Shown in pieces: positions 23,201 to 37,900 of a DNA stretch of 64,000 nucleotides (positions within the stretch are counted from its first letter, which is position 1; the number at the start of each line of letters is the position of its first letter). The stretch lies in contig NC_056545.1 in NCBI RefSeq assembly GCF_910596095.1, positions 1,906,001 to 1,970,000 on the forward strand, given 5' to 3'. The stretch is from Thunnus maccoyii (taxonomy: Eukaryota > Chordata > Actinopteri > Scombriformes > Scombridae). A program made the position numbers and the translations under genes. Below the pieces are notes generated by a model. It did not search any database and had not been told where the DNA came from. It saw nothing but the letters and a program-made list of their open reading frames with translations.

Positions 23201-26200
23201 ATATGTGCGTTTCCATCCACATGTTTTTATTTGTATTTTCAATTTGTGCATAAAAAAACCTGAGTGGAAATGCTGAAAATGTGAAGAAATCTCGGGGTAT
23301 TAGTCTGTGGTGTAATAGTAGCTGTGTGGATAAGAGAGCAAATGCAAACAGACTTACTGAATAAATGATGACGTACATGCAGCATGTGACTTTAAGGGAA
23401 ATTCTGGGATTTCCTTAGTAGAAATGCTGAAAATGTGAAGAAACCTCAGAATATTTGTCTGAGGTGTAAAAATAGTTGTGTAGATAAAAAGCAAATGTAA
23501 ACAGACTTTACTGCATAAATGATGACGTGCATGCAGCATGTGACTTAAAGGGAAATTCTGGTATTTTTCAACCTGTTGGACCATGTCCTCACTTGATCTG
23601 GTCCAACATTTCTGACCCACGACAGAAAAAAGCAGGAATGCTAAATGATTTCTGATTTCAACTTCTCTGTTTCTCCGAGGTGTTTTTCTGACATTTACAT
23701 AAGCCAGGTTTCCATCCTAATTTAGTGAAAAAATTAACCAGATTTTCAAGAATATTGCATCAATGTTTGTTTCCATCCACTCTTGTCGTGTGAATATTAG
23801 CAGGTAAACCAGCAGATGGCGCTAATTCTCCAGTTGGTGCCATTAAACTTTTGCGAGAAGAAGAGGACACAACGAGATGACATCATTAAAAGAGCGGCAG
23901 TCAAAGCTCAAACAATGGAAAACCATGTGGAAAACATGATGGAAATATGACATTTCGGTTTCATGTATTCATGTGAGGAAGGTTACGGTCTCCTCATCGC
24001 TCCACACAGATCTGATGTTTTCAGTGACGTTTAAAGGGAGATTCCAGTATTGGTCAAACTGGACCCTGTTTTCCATTCATTCTGGGAAACTAAGAAACTA
24101 ATGGGGACCAACATTTTTGAAACTGGTCCAGTATTGAGCGAGATCGCTTCAGCTGGCAGCCGCGAAACGGGCTGCAATGTAATCCTTAGGAGCAATTGTA
24201 CCCATCAAAATACATCCACTAAAAGTTATTGTTTTTGCTACTGACGGGCTCAGATTATTCTAAGTGTCTGACAATGAAAATAAACACAGGAACTAGCCGC
24301 CTGTAGCAGCATTATAGCTAACTTTTTAGTTTCCTTACAGTCTAACCACGGTGAAAGTCAACTTCATACATGTAAACAAACCGATGTGTGCAGATGAATG
24401 TGTGGGTGGTTCCGTTAGCTGCCAAATTACCCTGGATACAGATCCCTGTGTAGTTAGCCATAATGCTGCTACAGAGTGTGTTTACTTTTGTTGTCAGACA
24501 GTTAGAATAATCTGAGCCTGTCAGTGGCAAAAACAAGCACTTTTAGTGGATGTGTTGTACTTTGACAGGCACGATTGCCCTCAAGGATTACATTGCAGCC
24601 CGTTGTGTGGCTGACGGCTGACGCGCTCTCGCTCAATACCTGGATCCTTATTTCAGATGTCTATGAGTTGTTAGCAGTTCCTCAAAAGAGACATTACATC
24701 TCTAAACTTCTCACATGGTTTAATTTAAGCGGTTTGTTGGTACTCACTCGGCCTTGGCATTGAAGACGTGTGTGGCCCATCCGTCCATGAAGCGCGGGTC
24801 TCGTGTGAACCACAGCGCCACCATGAGGATGAAGAGTGCCAGGACGCTGAACTCTCCGTAACTCATGGGTCCCAGACGGCGGTGCTCATCCCTGATCACT
24901 TCGTACGCTGCGCGCTCCTTCTCCGACTGAGCCGTCCCGCAACCCCACGTCCGCCGCAGACTGCAACCAAACAGTAAATAAAAGACAAACATTTAATGTA
25001 CAAGTACTTCACTTCTAATGCACAGTTTTTTGTCTTTAATGTGTTTTCTGGATAAACATTGTGGCTTCTTCTACACATCACAGAGTAATGAGTGACTTGT
25101 GAGAATGCGTAAGTTCACCTTGACTCAAACATGGGAAGGTCAAAGTGAAATCAGGTGTTTTGATGAAGTGACTAGTACAGCAAGGACTCTGCAGAGTATT
25201 TTCCTGATTGATTGATCGATAAAATGTCAGAAAAGTCAGAAGATAGGGAGAAAAGTCACAAAAATTCCAATTTCCTAGAATCCACGGAGATGTCTTCAAA
25301 TATCTTATTTTGTTCGACCAACAGTCTTGAACAGAAAGATATTCAGTTTGCCATCATACAAGACTTAAAGATCGTCTCTAGACATATTTTAAGATGTATA
25401 TAAAACACTGATAATTTGTGTTTAATGTTATTTTCCACAAAAACATGACATTACCTCATTCTCTGCTGGGCAGTTTGAAAAGCTGGAACCAGTGAGTCTT
25501 GGTAACTTTGCTCAAAAAACGCCTTAAATGATTAATCGATAAACAAAAATATTTTGACTCACTTGCAGCCGATGTAGAGGAACTGCAGCCAGAACCAGGC
25601 CAGCATCAGCATCAGCACCATGGTGGGGAAGGCGAACGCAAACCAGGACGCAAAGTTGATCACATCGCCGTTCTGAGGGAAGAGTCTGCGAGACGAGAAG
25701 ACGCCAAGGATGAGTTTAATTTCCTAAGAAGAGATCCATCTTTTGTAAAACTAAGACACACTGCTGTGATGATCAAGACTGATTCAAGCAACTATTCACT
25801 GAACTCTTCACAGAACAAGAAACAACCAAATGTTGATGCGCTTGTGTTTGAAAGGACTGTAGCTATTGATCAGTTGATTGGCAGCGAGATTGTAGGTTGA
25901 TGTATATAATAATAATAATAATAAACAAACAAACAATGAACAGAGTAAAATAAGTATGGACTGGTGAAAGAATAAAAACAAAATACACTATAGAACAAAG
26001 TAAAGACACACTTAAAGATTACAATAAAACAAAAACACAAGCGTAGGAAGATATTGGAAAAGAACACAAGGAGGACAGTCTGTAAAAAATGAAAAAAATG
26101 GCTTGAACCAACCAATAATATCATAACATCCACCCATCAATCAATCTTCAACTTTTAGCAGCACAGAGCTGAGATTCATTATGATGTGCCCTCTTTTCAA

Positions 26201-29200
26201 TGTTCAAATCAAATTCCTCCCAACATCATGTCCCACTAATTGGAGTTTTATTTATTTTTTCTTTTTTGTTGCTATAATTGGGTTACAATAATCAAGTCGC
26301 CATGAAATGAAGACATGAATAACAGTTTCCATGTTTATGGCAGATAGGAATAGTGTAATCTTTGAGATTCTCCTAAGCTGATAGAAACAGGACTACACAG
26401 TTAAACTGATATGACTAATAAAACTGAGGTTGCTGTCAAATAAAACCCCAAGATTTCTGCATTGCCGAGTGATTCGGTGGGAATAAGAACCAAGTTTATC
26501 TGTGATTTTAGGGTTAGCAACATCAGTACCAATTAAAAGGATCTCAGTTTGTTGAGGGTTTAACTGTAAAAAAAAAAGAGCAGCTATCAATTTTTGGATG
26601 ACCTCCAGGAAGTTTAAATTCTTATTAAATTAGTTGGGGTTGCAGCTGAGATAAATTCGGGTATCATCTGCATAAAGGTGGAAACTGATGTTGTGCGCTC
26701 TTAAAAGATGTCCTAGAGGTACCGTATCAATTGAAAAGAGGACTGGGCCGAGCAATGAGCTCTGAGGAACCCCACAATGCAGCTTTGAACTAGAGGACCT
26801 GTACTCGCCACAACCAACATAAAAAGTCTTATCTTTGAGGTAAGACTTAAACCAATCCAGACCTCTGCCACTAACACCTACCTACTCCTCAAGGTGAATT
26901 CACAGAATGGAGTGATCAACTAATAAAACTGTACATGACTTGGATGTTGTTACTGTGTCAGTCTGAGGAGAACGTCTGTGCTTACTGGCTCATCTGTCCG
27001 ATCAGAACCAGGTTTGGTCCGGTTCCTGTCAGAGTAGCGATGCCGCCGATGCTGGCTGCGTAGCACACACACAGCAGGAGGCCTTTGCTCATCTTCATCC
27101 TGTCCTCCTCCACGTCACTCAGCTCCTCCAACTCCAGCGGACAGCAGACGCTCTCCACGACCACTGAAACAGTTTAGAGCTTAAAAATCAAATTCTCAAC
27201 ATTTTCCTCATGGTTAGATTATTAATAGTGAAGCATCAGTGTTAGAGCAGCATGTTACTGTTGTAGCTGCTGGAGGTGGAGCTAGTTTACACTACTTTAT
27301 ATACAGTTAGCTAGTTTAGTCCAGTGGTTCCCAACCTAGGGGTCGGGCCCCTCCAAAGGGTCAGCAGATAAATCTGAGGGGTGGTGAGATGATTAATGGG
27401 AGAGGAAAGAAGAAAAAACAAAGTTCTGATACACAAATCTGTTTTCAGTTTTTGGACTTTTTTTCTAATCTTTGATTTTTGCTGAAATATTGGATCATTT
27501 GAACATTTATTGAAATGAAAGCATGTGAGAAGTTTAGAGGGAAAAATCACTATTTGGTGGAGCTGTTAACAACTCATAGACATGTGAAATGTGACCCCGA
27601 CTACACACTGCTTTTTGTAAGACGTCAAAAGCCAAAAAGGTTGGAAACCACTGGTTTCATCTTTAACAATGTGTTGTATTTTAAAAGCTTGTTATATTAT
27701 CCATTGTGTCAAATCTTCATCTGAAAAGTAACTAAAGCTGTCAAATAAATGTAATGAAGTGGAAGTATAAAGTAGCATCACATGGAAATACTCAAGTAAA
27801 GGCAAGTATCAGGCTGAAATGCAAGGGTACGGGTAAGACATTAGGTAAAAGAAAGCAGGCAAACATAAAATGGGAAGAACAAAAGCATGGCTTGTTGATA
27901 ATTTGCGAAGTTGAAGCAGTAGTAAACTAATGTTTTTTCCTGACTTATCATTAAATATGGATTTGGGCCATGGCTGCTTACAGCACAAGGACAACATTAA
28001 CATTCCTGTTGCCTGTTTGCTGTTACTCAGCTGCAGAAGTGTTACTATCCTGTAAACTAGTAGTTTTGGGTTGTATCTAATCTCACAAGCACTAGTTAGC
28101 TGCTTTGTGTTTGGAATTATACCGCCACCCTGTGGTGCAAGCATGCTATAGTTACTCTGCAAAAGTTTAGTGAGGTCTACCGCTACACACACTAACACAC
28201 ACACTGTCTGGCAATTCTGAAATGAATCCGGCGCCCCTGCTTAAATGTAACTGTGGATGAGAATCAACAGTCGTGTTTTTGTGATATTCAAATAAATCCT
28301 ATAATTCCCTCCTCTGTGGACTTTTTCTATGGGTTTTCACAAGAAAGTTGGATCTAATTCAGTGGAACTCGAGTCAAAACTAAGATGAACTCAAACCAGT
28401 GGCTGCTTGGAAGGAAAGAAATCAATCTGAGAGTTGATTTGTTGGTCTGTAAAGATGTAGATTATTATCTCTGCTGGTGGCTCACCTGTCCTGCTGTCGG
28501 CGCGGTCTGATGGAGGTTTGTCTTGTGGTGTTGGTTTGATGTTCTCCTGCCTGTCCATGCGATCCTCTGATGCCTCTTTCTGTTCAGACGACATGTTGTC
28601 TTGTAGGTTGTTGCTGGTTTTCTCTGAGCCACCTTGTGTCAAAGTTTCCCTGTTCACAGCTGGGAGCAAACACACAGCAAACAAAATGGAAAATCAGCCC
28701 CATTTAGACTTTTAAACCTATTATTTACGGCCTCGGTGTGCTTCAAACAAAGTGCTTGTCAGATCATTAAACACCTTCCAAACATCAGAGCGTGGGAGAT
28801 GAAACTTTCTGAAACAATTAGACAATAACACCAACTTTACTTTCAGCCAGGCGTGTAGAGGTTTGAAAGCTCTCTTTTGTCTTTCTTCACTTTCTTCAAT
28901 TTTTACCTTCAGCTCTGTGTCTGTATGACCTAGAGTGTTTATGAAGAGTGTTTATGAAGTTTCCTTTCTGGCAAGACCTTATTTATGCAGATAGTCACTG
29001 TGGTCCAGGAGCTGCAGCCATTTTAATTTGGTTATGTCATTTTAGGTGTTTGTGGAGAGGAAGAAGTTAAATATACTAAGGTATGGTTAAGGTTAGCGAA
29101 AGAATATGGCTATGGTTGATAAAAAACGTTATTTGCAAGTCTTCAGCAAGACCTCCACATACTTATGTTTCTCCTCTCTGATTAAAGCAACAAGTCTTCC

Positions 29201-31833
29201 AAATTAAATGAGCAAATACTTGGTTTGACCATGAAAACTCCAGAGCGACACATAGGAGTGTTTCCTAATCTCTCTATTGGCAGTAATCAGCAGATCATCA
29301 GTTGTCTATGCTTTCCAAAACCGTCACACATCACTGTTAAACAATAATGATGTTTTATGACATGACAACACGGTGGTTCAGGTCTGGCTAGGTTTCAAGA
29401 CGATGGTTTGGGTTAAAATGATCACTTTGTTAAGATAAGAGAAACATGTGGTGTGGGTTAGTTACTACTTCCTTAAAATTAGGCCAACTTTGTCATCATG
29501 GCTACAATAATAACCACAGGGTTAAGGTTAGGAGACGATCGTAGTTACGCTTCGTGATTTGTCGATTGTCATACCAGGATTCTCCGGGATGTTGGAAGCA
29601 GCGGTTTGCAGGATGCTGATAGTTTTCTCCTGATGCTCCTTCTGTAAAACTTCACTCCTGCTGTGGTTCTTGGAGGAGTTATCGGGGTCTACTTTGCCTT
29701 GGATCTGATCCAGGACGGCCTGGACGATAGGAACCATCATGGCGGTGGTCGCCGTGTTGCTGATCCACATGGACAGGAAGGCCGTCACTCCCATGAACCC
29801 CAACATCAACCTGTTCAACAGAGGGGGAGGTGAAAACACGATGATGCTTTGATGGATTTTTCAGTGAGGCGGAGAGAGTAGATCTCATTTTAAGAAGTAA
29901 CTGAACTTTTTTGTGGAAAAACTGTATCAGACACTTAATATTATTCAAAGCAGTATTTTTATATGTCTTAACATGTCTAGAGGGGATGTTAACATTGCTT
30001 GTACATGGAGACCTTACTCATTTAATTATTTTCATTTAATTTTACAATTTATTATTGAAGCTGGAGTGCAGGACTTTTGTCTCCCCCCTCTGGCAGTGAC
30101 AGTAATTACAAAAACACTGTTGACACATGCTAACGTCATGGGCTCCGCTGTAGTTTTCTAAAACGGTGGATAAATTGTTTTGAGCATCACACAACCCCTG
30201 CAAAATGACTTGTTTCACTATCAGAATTTGATCCAATAACATTCAGAAAGTCTAGACCCCAATTACATTATTTTATCCCCATTCAGGTTAGCAGAGAGCT
30301 AACCGTAAGTTAGTTGGCTTGGGTGGCGGAAGTCTCTGGTGTGCATGCTCAGTATGCATTCATCCAGCCAGTGTGGGAATGTCAAACCTGACACCAGATT
30401 AAAATCTCTGTATACTGTGAAATACAGAGAGATTTATCTGGTGATGATAGACTTAATCAGCATTGTGTGAACTCGTTTTGCTTGAATAACGGACATTCAT
30501 TCATATGTAAAAGTTCTGCACTGCAGCTTTAAAGTAAAATGAATGAAATCCATTATTATCTTGTCACTGCTGAAAACGAAGGCTGAGTTTTGTTTGTTTT
30601 TCTTTGACTTTACAGCGAAATAATTTCTCTCAAATTCTCAGAGAAGCCAAATCAGTGCACATCTTATAGAAAAGCATTCGCACATTTCTCTCCTTGTCAC
30701 ACACTGTAGCATCTCATCATTCTACACGTGTGAAATAACGCTTGCATCACACAGCGGACACGTCAAACCCAGGGTGTGTCGTCTGGGGAGCAAATGTGAA
30801 ACTGTTTTAATCTTGTCAAAGAAAACTAAAATGAAAAATATGAGTTGATGACCTTTTCTGCTACGAAAACAAACTAAAAACGTAAAATATGAAAACAAGA
30901 ACTATGACAAACAGTATAACAGTCTTCATCCAAGAACAAAAACAAAATGATTAAAGAGGTGAAAGATTGACAGAATTACTAATTACAATTACTATTTTTT
31001 TGCAAAGTTGCATTCAATGACCTGCATAAGTGTTTGATGAAAGACTGCTGCTGGTCAACACTAATGTCTTCCTCAAAGGTTAATTTAACTGCTTGACCTT
31101 TCACTCTAACGAGGGTTAGAGCATTAATTAGAGCAGGTTTATAGAGACCAGGTGACTCACAGGGCGGGTCGGACTCCGACCATCAGCAGCACTCGGAGCG
31201 CGATGCGTTTGTGCAGGTTCCAGTGCTCCACGGCCACGGCCACCATCAGCCCGCCTACAAACAGCATGTTAGTGTCCTTCAGGTACTGCATACACACCTG
31301 AACAACAACACACACACAAACAATTAAATAAAATAATGTGAAGACTTCATGGCTTAAATTATGTTTCAGCTTGTTTCTATTGTTCCACTTGACTTATTAA
31401 AGACACGTGTTCTGCATATTTCCAGCCTCTATATTTATATTCTGGGGCTCTACTGGAATAAAAACTCCTTATTTATCTTCTACTGGTCCTTTATGCAGCC
31501 CCTCAGTTCAGCCTCTGTCTGAAACAGGCCGTTTTAGCTCCTGTCTCTTTAAGGCCCCGCCTCCTGATGAGCCCACTCTGTTCTGATTGGCCAGTTGACT
31601 TTTTTTTTTTGAAGTCCTAACTTATTTTTGCCAAGTTTTTAAATTGGAAGAAGTTGTGGTACTAGTTGTACAGAGTGTTTGTGTGTATTTTTGAGTGTCT
31701 CACATCTTTGGACTCCATGATGCCGAGGACGGGGAACAGGATGGTCGGCAGCAGTGCCGTCACCGCCAGCGGCAACACCTCAGTGCACCAATACACCGCC
31801 ATGAGGGCTATGACATAAGCACACGCTGCCTCC

Positions 31834-31906
<73 letters not shown>

Positions 31907-34900
31907 AAACATTAACATTTCAGTTCATATTTGAACAATTTCTTAGATCCAAACTTACTCATGACACAGATAGAAATACAGATGAAGAAAACCTGTAAAT
32001 CTTCACACCAAGTAGAGCTCTTATTGCTCCATTTTTTACTGAAAAGAAAAATAGAAATAATAATAATTGGGATCAAACTTCCCAAAATGCAGAAAACATT
32101 AATGACGTGGCAGCATGTCTGCATACATCAGTGCTAAAAATATTTTTTAAGGTGGTAAATAAATATCAACCAGGTTATTAACTTATAATAAAAGCTTTAA
32201 ATTGTCTTAATTATTCCATAATATAAACTCTCTCTCTGCTAAATAAACTTATATTAAGTTTTTAATCATGAATGTGAAAGCAGATTGAGGAACATTTAGA
32301 GCTTCACTTTGGTCTGTTAAAGATTAAAATTCTGCTGTTTTGCCCTTTAAAGTTGGAGATTAAATGATGCTCATACTTTAATATGAATATAAACAGTTTA
32401 AGGAGCTTTTAAAGTGTAAAAGGGTTTTACCAACATTAAGTTCCTCCTTGGTGTCTGTCAGTCAAAATACTAGAAAAGATAAAGACCACAGCCCTGTAAT
32501 ATAATATCTAACACTGCAAAAACAAAAGCTGTTTTTGTAGAAAATGGGAGAGGTGTTGATGCAGACTCGTGCTGTGAGCTCTGACGGTTAAAATCTCACG
32601 TGTACGTCTGTCAGATGTGTTCAGATTGACAACACGTCTGATAATCTGAAGGTTTATGATCGTTCATTTCGCTGGACTCCAGATTCCAGCTGCTGATCAC
32701 ACAAGGATCTAAAATTTAAGCCAATTCAAGCTCTGATCAGATTTTTTTCAACGTTGGTGAAGTGTCTCTAACAAAGTCTGAAAGGAATCCAGTTAAAAAC
32801 TCCTTATTTATCTTCTACTGGTCCTTTATGCAGCCCCTCAGTTCAGCCTCTGTCTGAAACAGGCCGTTTTAGCTCCTGTCTCTTTAAGGCCCCGCCTCCT
32901 GATGAGCCCACTCTGTTCTGATTGGTCAGCTTCAGGAAGCTTCCTCTGGCTCCGGAGGCTACGTAAACAAACTATAGTAGCAGGATTTCACTTCTTTTTC
33001 TCCTTCTTTACTCACAAATGTCAACTTCTCAAATCCATCCGTACATGTTGGACAACGTGAACAACACATGGAAACACCTTAGCAACCACCTTAGCAACCA
33101 AGGCTAAAGAACGGACACATGTTTATGAGTATGTGCGATGAGCCAACTTCAGCTCATCAGCAAGGCAGAAAAAACTGTCGCAAACGAAGCGTTCAGCGCA
33201 GGTTTAAGCCCTGACTTTTGACTTGCAGGCAGCATTTTTACATACGTTCACCTCAAGTTTTGGACCTCTGACCATGTTTAGCATCCGACATCAGTACAGG
33301 AAAGAAATAACAGAAAAACACAAAAATCATAATATGTTCCCTGTAACTGAGCGTCACTCAGTCATTTTAAAGGCAGAGGTTATCTCTCACCTTGACAATA
33401 TGTACAGTAAAACCTCTGCAGATGCTTCAAAATGCAGCTGCACGTCTAGCTACAACCAGCCACAAATAACTCACGTCTCTCCACGTTTTGTAACTCTCCA
33501 CTGGCTTCCTGCTCAGCACCCAGATACCTGAACTCCCATCGCTTCCTATGAATTTATCTGTTACTTCTTACACCTGTAACCTTGTCTTCAACCTTCGAAT
33601 GTTCAGACGTTTACTATGAACAACAAAATGCATAAATCACTGATAAAAAAGAGTAAACATTAATTAAATAATCCATCTTCTTTTCCAGACTTTAGACATA
33701 AACTTGCACTGCACCAGAATATTTCAGTTTTTTGGTGCCATTTCATGGAAAATAAATTTCATCTGAATATTTTTGAACCTCAACAGCCAGAAGCAGAACA
33801 GCAGCTCTAAACTGTTCAACTACAACAACCTTTGCATAGTTTTCACACAGGAAGCGTTCAGTGACTACAGTCTTCAAATGTCCTCAATACTTTTCTCACT
33901 TCAAACACAAACAAGCAACAAAACATTTGACATGTTTACATCCTCACTTCCAAACTCTTCAGTTTATGTTCAAACACTAACATGTATTCATACGGATCAT
34001 AACCACACTGAAATACATCTATATTCAACCAAAAAAACAAGATGCTGCTGCATTTCTATGACTCCTGTAGATACACTGTAGTACGTTCTATAGAGAGCTA
34101 CACATCTGACTGTATTTACACTATATACACATGTATACACTATCAACCATTGAACATAAACACAATATAACAGTGATGTAACTTGACAGACGGCCATAAA
34201 AAGATCTGTATGTGCTGCCTGTTGTTAGTGTTTTTATCTCAGTGTGTCTGATTGACATGTGAGTTATTGTGTTCATGTCTGATGGAAGGATTTGCATTTG
34301 TGTGTAAAATGAACTGCTGTGTCCAGCTGTGTGTTGGTAAAGTTGACTGTGTGAAGAGTTTTGAACATGTGAACTCACTTGAACCGTGCAGGTAACAGAT
34401 TATAAAAAGCTTAGATGAGATGTGACACATTTTCCATCTCAAACCATAAAGTCTTGTTTCCAGGTGTTGTACGTTTCTGCAGACATGCAGAGTCGTATGT
34501 GGAAACATGTAATTGTGAGAAAGTAGGGAGGACTGCATGACATTCAGGTGAAATTACCCGCTGAGCCCCAGAGGCTGCTGGGAGGCCGCTGACATCAGAC
34601 TCTGTCCAAACACACCGTCTCTGTTTTTAATAACCTTCATTCACGTAAAGACAAAGATACTCTCAGTTAAACCTGTACAGAGTTACACACACACACACAC
34701 CTGCTGAGATGTCTCCATGATGTCTGAATTTCTGGGAAACGTTACTAGAAACCATTTAGGAGCAGAATCTGAACCCTAAAATATTCATGAAATTCTTTTA
34801 TACTTTTGAACTTTACTTTTTTAGTTGACATTGTGGCTGTCAGTGTAGCAGGAAGTGAAAAAGGACCCTAAAGTTGCTTTTAACACTGACGTGTTTAGTG

Positions 34901-37900
34901 TTGTGAATGAATATTAAAAGAAACAACATCTCAGTAACTTATGACAGTGAACTTTCATACAGTCTGGACTCTGTTTGTCAATCAGTGACAGAAAGCTGTG
35001 AATGTAACCTGCTGACTGTTCTGCACTGAGCTGCTAATGTCCAAACAACAAGCTGCTGCTGATCGATACACTGCACTAGTGCTGAAAGTCATTTATCACA
35101 CACAAAAACACCAAACATTCACGTGACAACATCAGGATTTGCTGCTTTTCTCAGTTTTATATTATTGAAAACTGAATATTTTGGAGTTTTGGACTGTTGG
35201 TTGGACAAAACAACACTAGAAGGAGTCACGTTGGACTCTGGGGTACAATTTTCGGACAGTTTATAGACCAAATGAAAAAATAATAATTTTTCGATTGCTT
35301 ACATACTACAACTGGACCTAATAACTAAACATCCCAAACCACAACGCCATCTACACCATAACTATCAACACTATTCCCCTGTTTTCACTCATGTGCTTGT
35401 TTAGAGAGTGATGGTGTTCATATCATTAACTCAAGTCATCACAGCTGGAACCCAATTAACAAAATTGTTCACCCACCAATCAGAAGCTCAGGATAGATAA
35501 CGGGGATAACGGGGATCCACAAAGACCTGAGGCAGAAAAAAATGTGATTTCTTTCTTTAACCCTTTCATGCATGAATTATTAAAACCTCAGTCAGGATTT
35601 TTTTTAAACAGGCATTTTTCAAGGAGTTTTTCCAACTTAGTGGACAGATGATTAAATGTCATTTTCTCCCAACATAAAATCAATACCTGGAAATTTTAAC
35701 AATTGTATTACTCCTTAATTGTTACTTGATGTTACAAAATTTTATTTACCTGCAAGGGTCTGTTACTATAGAAGGATTGGCAAGATGTTCCTGAGCCGAT
35801 GGGCATTTCCGGCCGGCAGGCGGCCATCTTGGTTTTGAGAAATTTGTGTTGCACTTACAAAGGCTGGCCAATGGATGGCTGTATATGGGATGACACACTA
35901 GAGTCCAGTGTGTTGGCTGATGTGCAACTATACCATTAAAACCCCATGCATATATAAGAAAATGGCTTTTCATTGGTTTAATTAATAAATACATTTACTT
36001 TTTTCACTCAATTTCAGTTTATTTTACTACAATACATTGGGGAATTAAAATGTTTGAAACTTCATACATGTGTTGTGTCTTTATAAAGAGGTTGTTCTGG
36101 GCACCATTATTCATTACAGTAACAGGTTTTTACGGTAGTGTTTTGAATTGATCAATGGCTGTTTTGTAGTGTTTGTGTGTTTGATGGCTTTGGTGTGATG
36201 TCTGAAGGCAAAGTTTGGTTTAGATGTCACATTACATGGTTTTGAGTTTGGTTTTGACATGGAAGTTTGAAGTTTGTGAAGATGAGACATCTAATTGATT
36301 AATCAGCTAATTGTTTCAGCTCTAAAAAACACAACTTAGAGCTTTCAAATGAAAATCTGAATTCAGAATTATTTAACACATCAAACTGTTGAAAAAAAAA
36401 CAGACTGATGCAGCAGAACCAGAGATATCGTCTTTTTTATTCCACACATTCATCTTCCTTGTCAAAACCTTGCGCCTACATTACCCACAATGCAACTCAA
36501 CCTCTGACAGTTTGTTCTGACATTGGGGTGTGTTATGCTAGTAGCAGCTAATGTAGCCTGGAGCTGTTAGCCTCCAGCAGAGATAAGAAACTACAGAAGT
36601 CTGATAACCTCACTTCACCTCCAGATTTTATTACTTTTCAAATTTGTAGTCTTCAGCCTCAACTGACGCTGACTCAAGTGACATCATCAGTGACATCATC
36701 AGTTCCCTCTGGAGACACAAATGGCTTTATGCAACTTTTATACACCTTTATACACCTTTTTTGGTCTGATATGTAGCTTATAGTAGCTAAAGGCAGCTCA
36801 ACGCCAGAATTATCAGGTTTTATTTGCACTCCGTGTGGTTTTGAGTTATTGAGGTTCAAACTTTTGACATCCTAGATATCACAACTGATTTACAGTCTCA
36901 TCTCTTTTATTTGTAAAAATGTAAAGACACCCTTAATGTACTCTAAATATATAAAATCAAAATCCTATCACATTTTTAAACATGGTTTTTATGATCAGGT
37001 GAATTTCAGATTGAACCTTTTAACTCTGAGAACTCACTTTTTGCATAATAATTCGTCATTTTGGAAAACACACTTATTTGCCTTCTGGTGGAAAGTTAAA
37101 ACTAAATGTGAAGCTAAATCCAGCAGCTGGTTAGCTTAGTTTAGCTAAGCACAAAGACTGGAAACAAGGGGAAGCAGCTAGCCTTGCTCTGTCCAAAAAA
37201 AGGCAGCAAAATCCACCTACCAGCACCTCTGAAGCTCACCGATTAGCATCTCATTTATTTAGTTGGTACAAAATATCAAGTGTAAAAATTATGTCAGACT
37301 ATTCATGACTGGGGCATAATGTTGTTGTCTGTTTTTGTAAGATGAAATAAAATGTGTTAATTAGTTAACGTTAGAGGTGCTGGTAGGTGGATTGTGTTAC
37401 CTTCCAGTCTAACCAGATGCTAGCTGTAGCTTCATAGTTAGCATGCTCATTTTGGTTTTACACCACCATAATCAGAAAATAACGGTCCTGCATTCAAACT
37501 TGAACCAAAATTGCATTTTAGTGGTAAAATGTACCCAAAGAAAAAGTATTGATTTGATGTGTTGTCAATCATCATCAATCAATAGTCGCATGAGTGATTC
37601 CTCTGAGCAGTTTTAACCAGTAATCAAACCAATCAAAGCATCGTATTTTAGAGGATGAAGGTCAAATCTGTATTCAAGTTAACGTCAGCTGTCTGAAAAA
37701 TGTTGAGGAGGGAAACCAGAACCAGAAGAGTTCTCAGTAAACTGGTTAATTTAACTGGTCAGTCAAATTTCCATTGCTAAGTTTTACTGGTTAGTTTAAT
37801 TTGCAAAATGATTCAGTTATTCAGGCTGGTTCATTTCACTGGTTAAATATCAATAAACTGGTTTAGTTAACTGGAATTTTCTTTAAGAAGGGTGTTTAAT

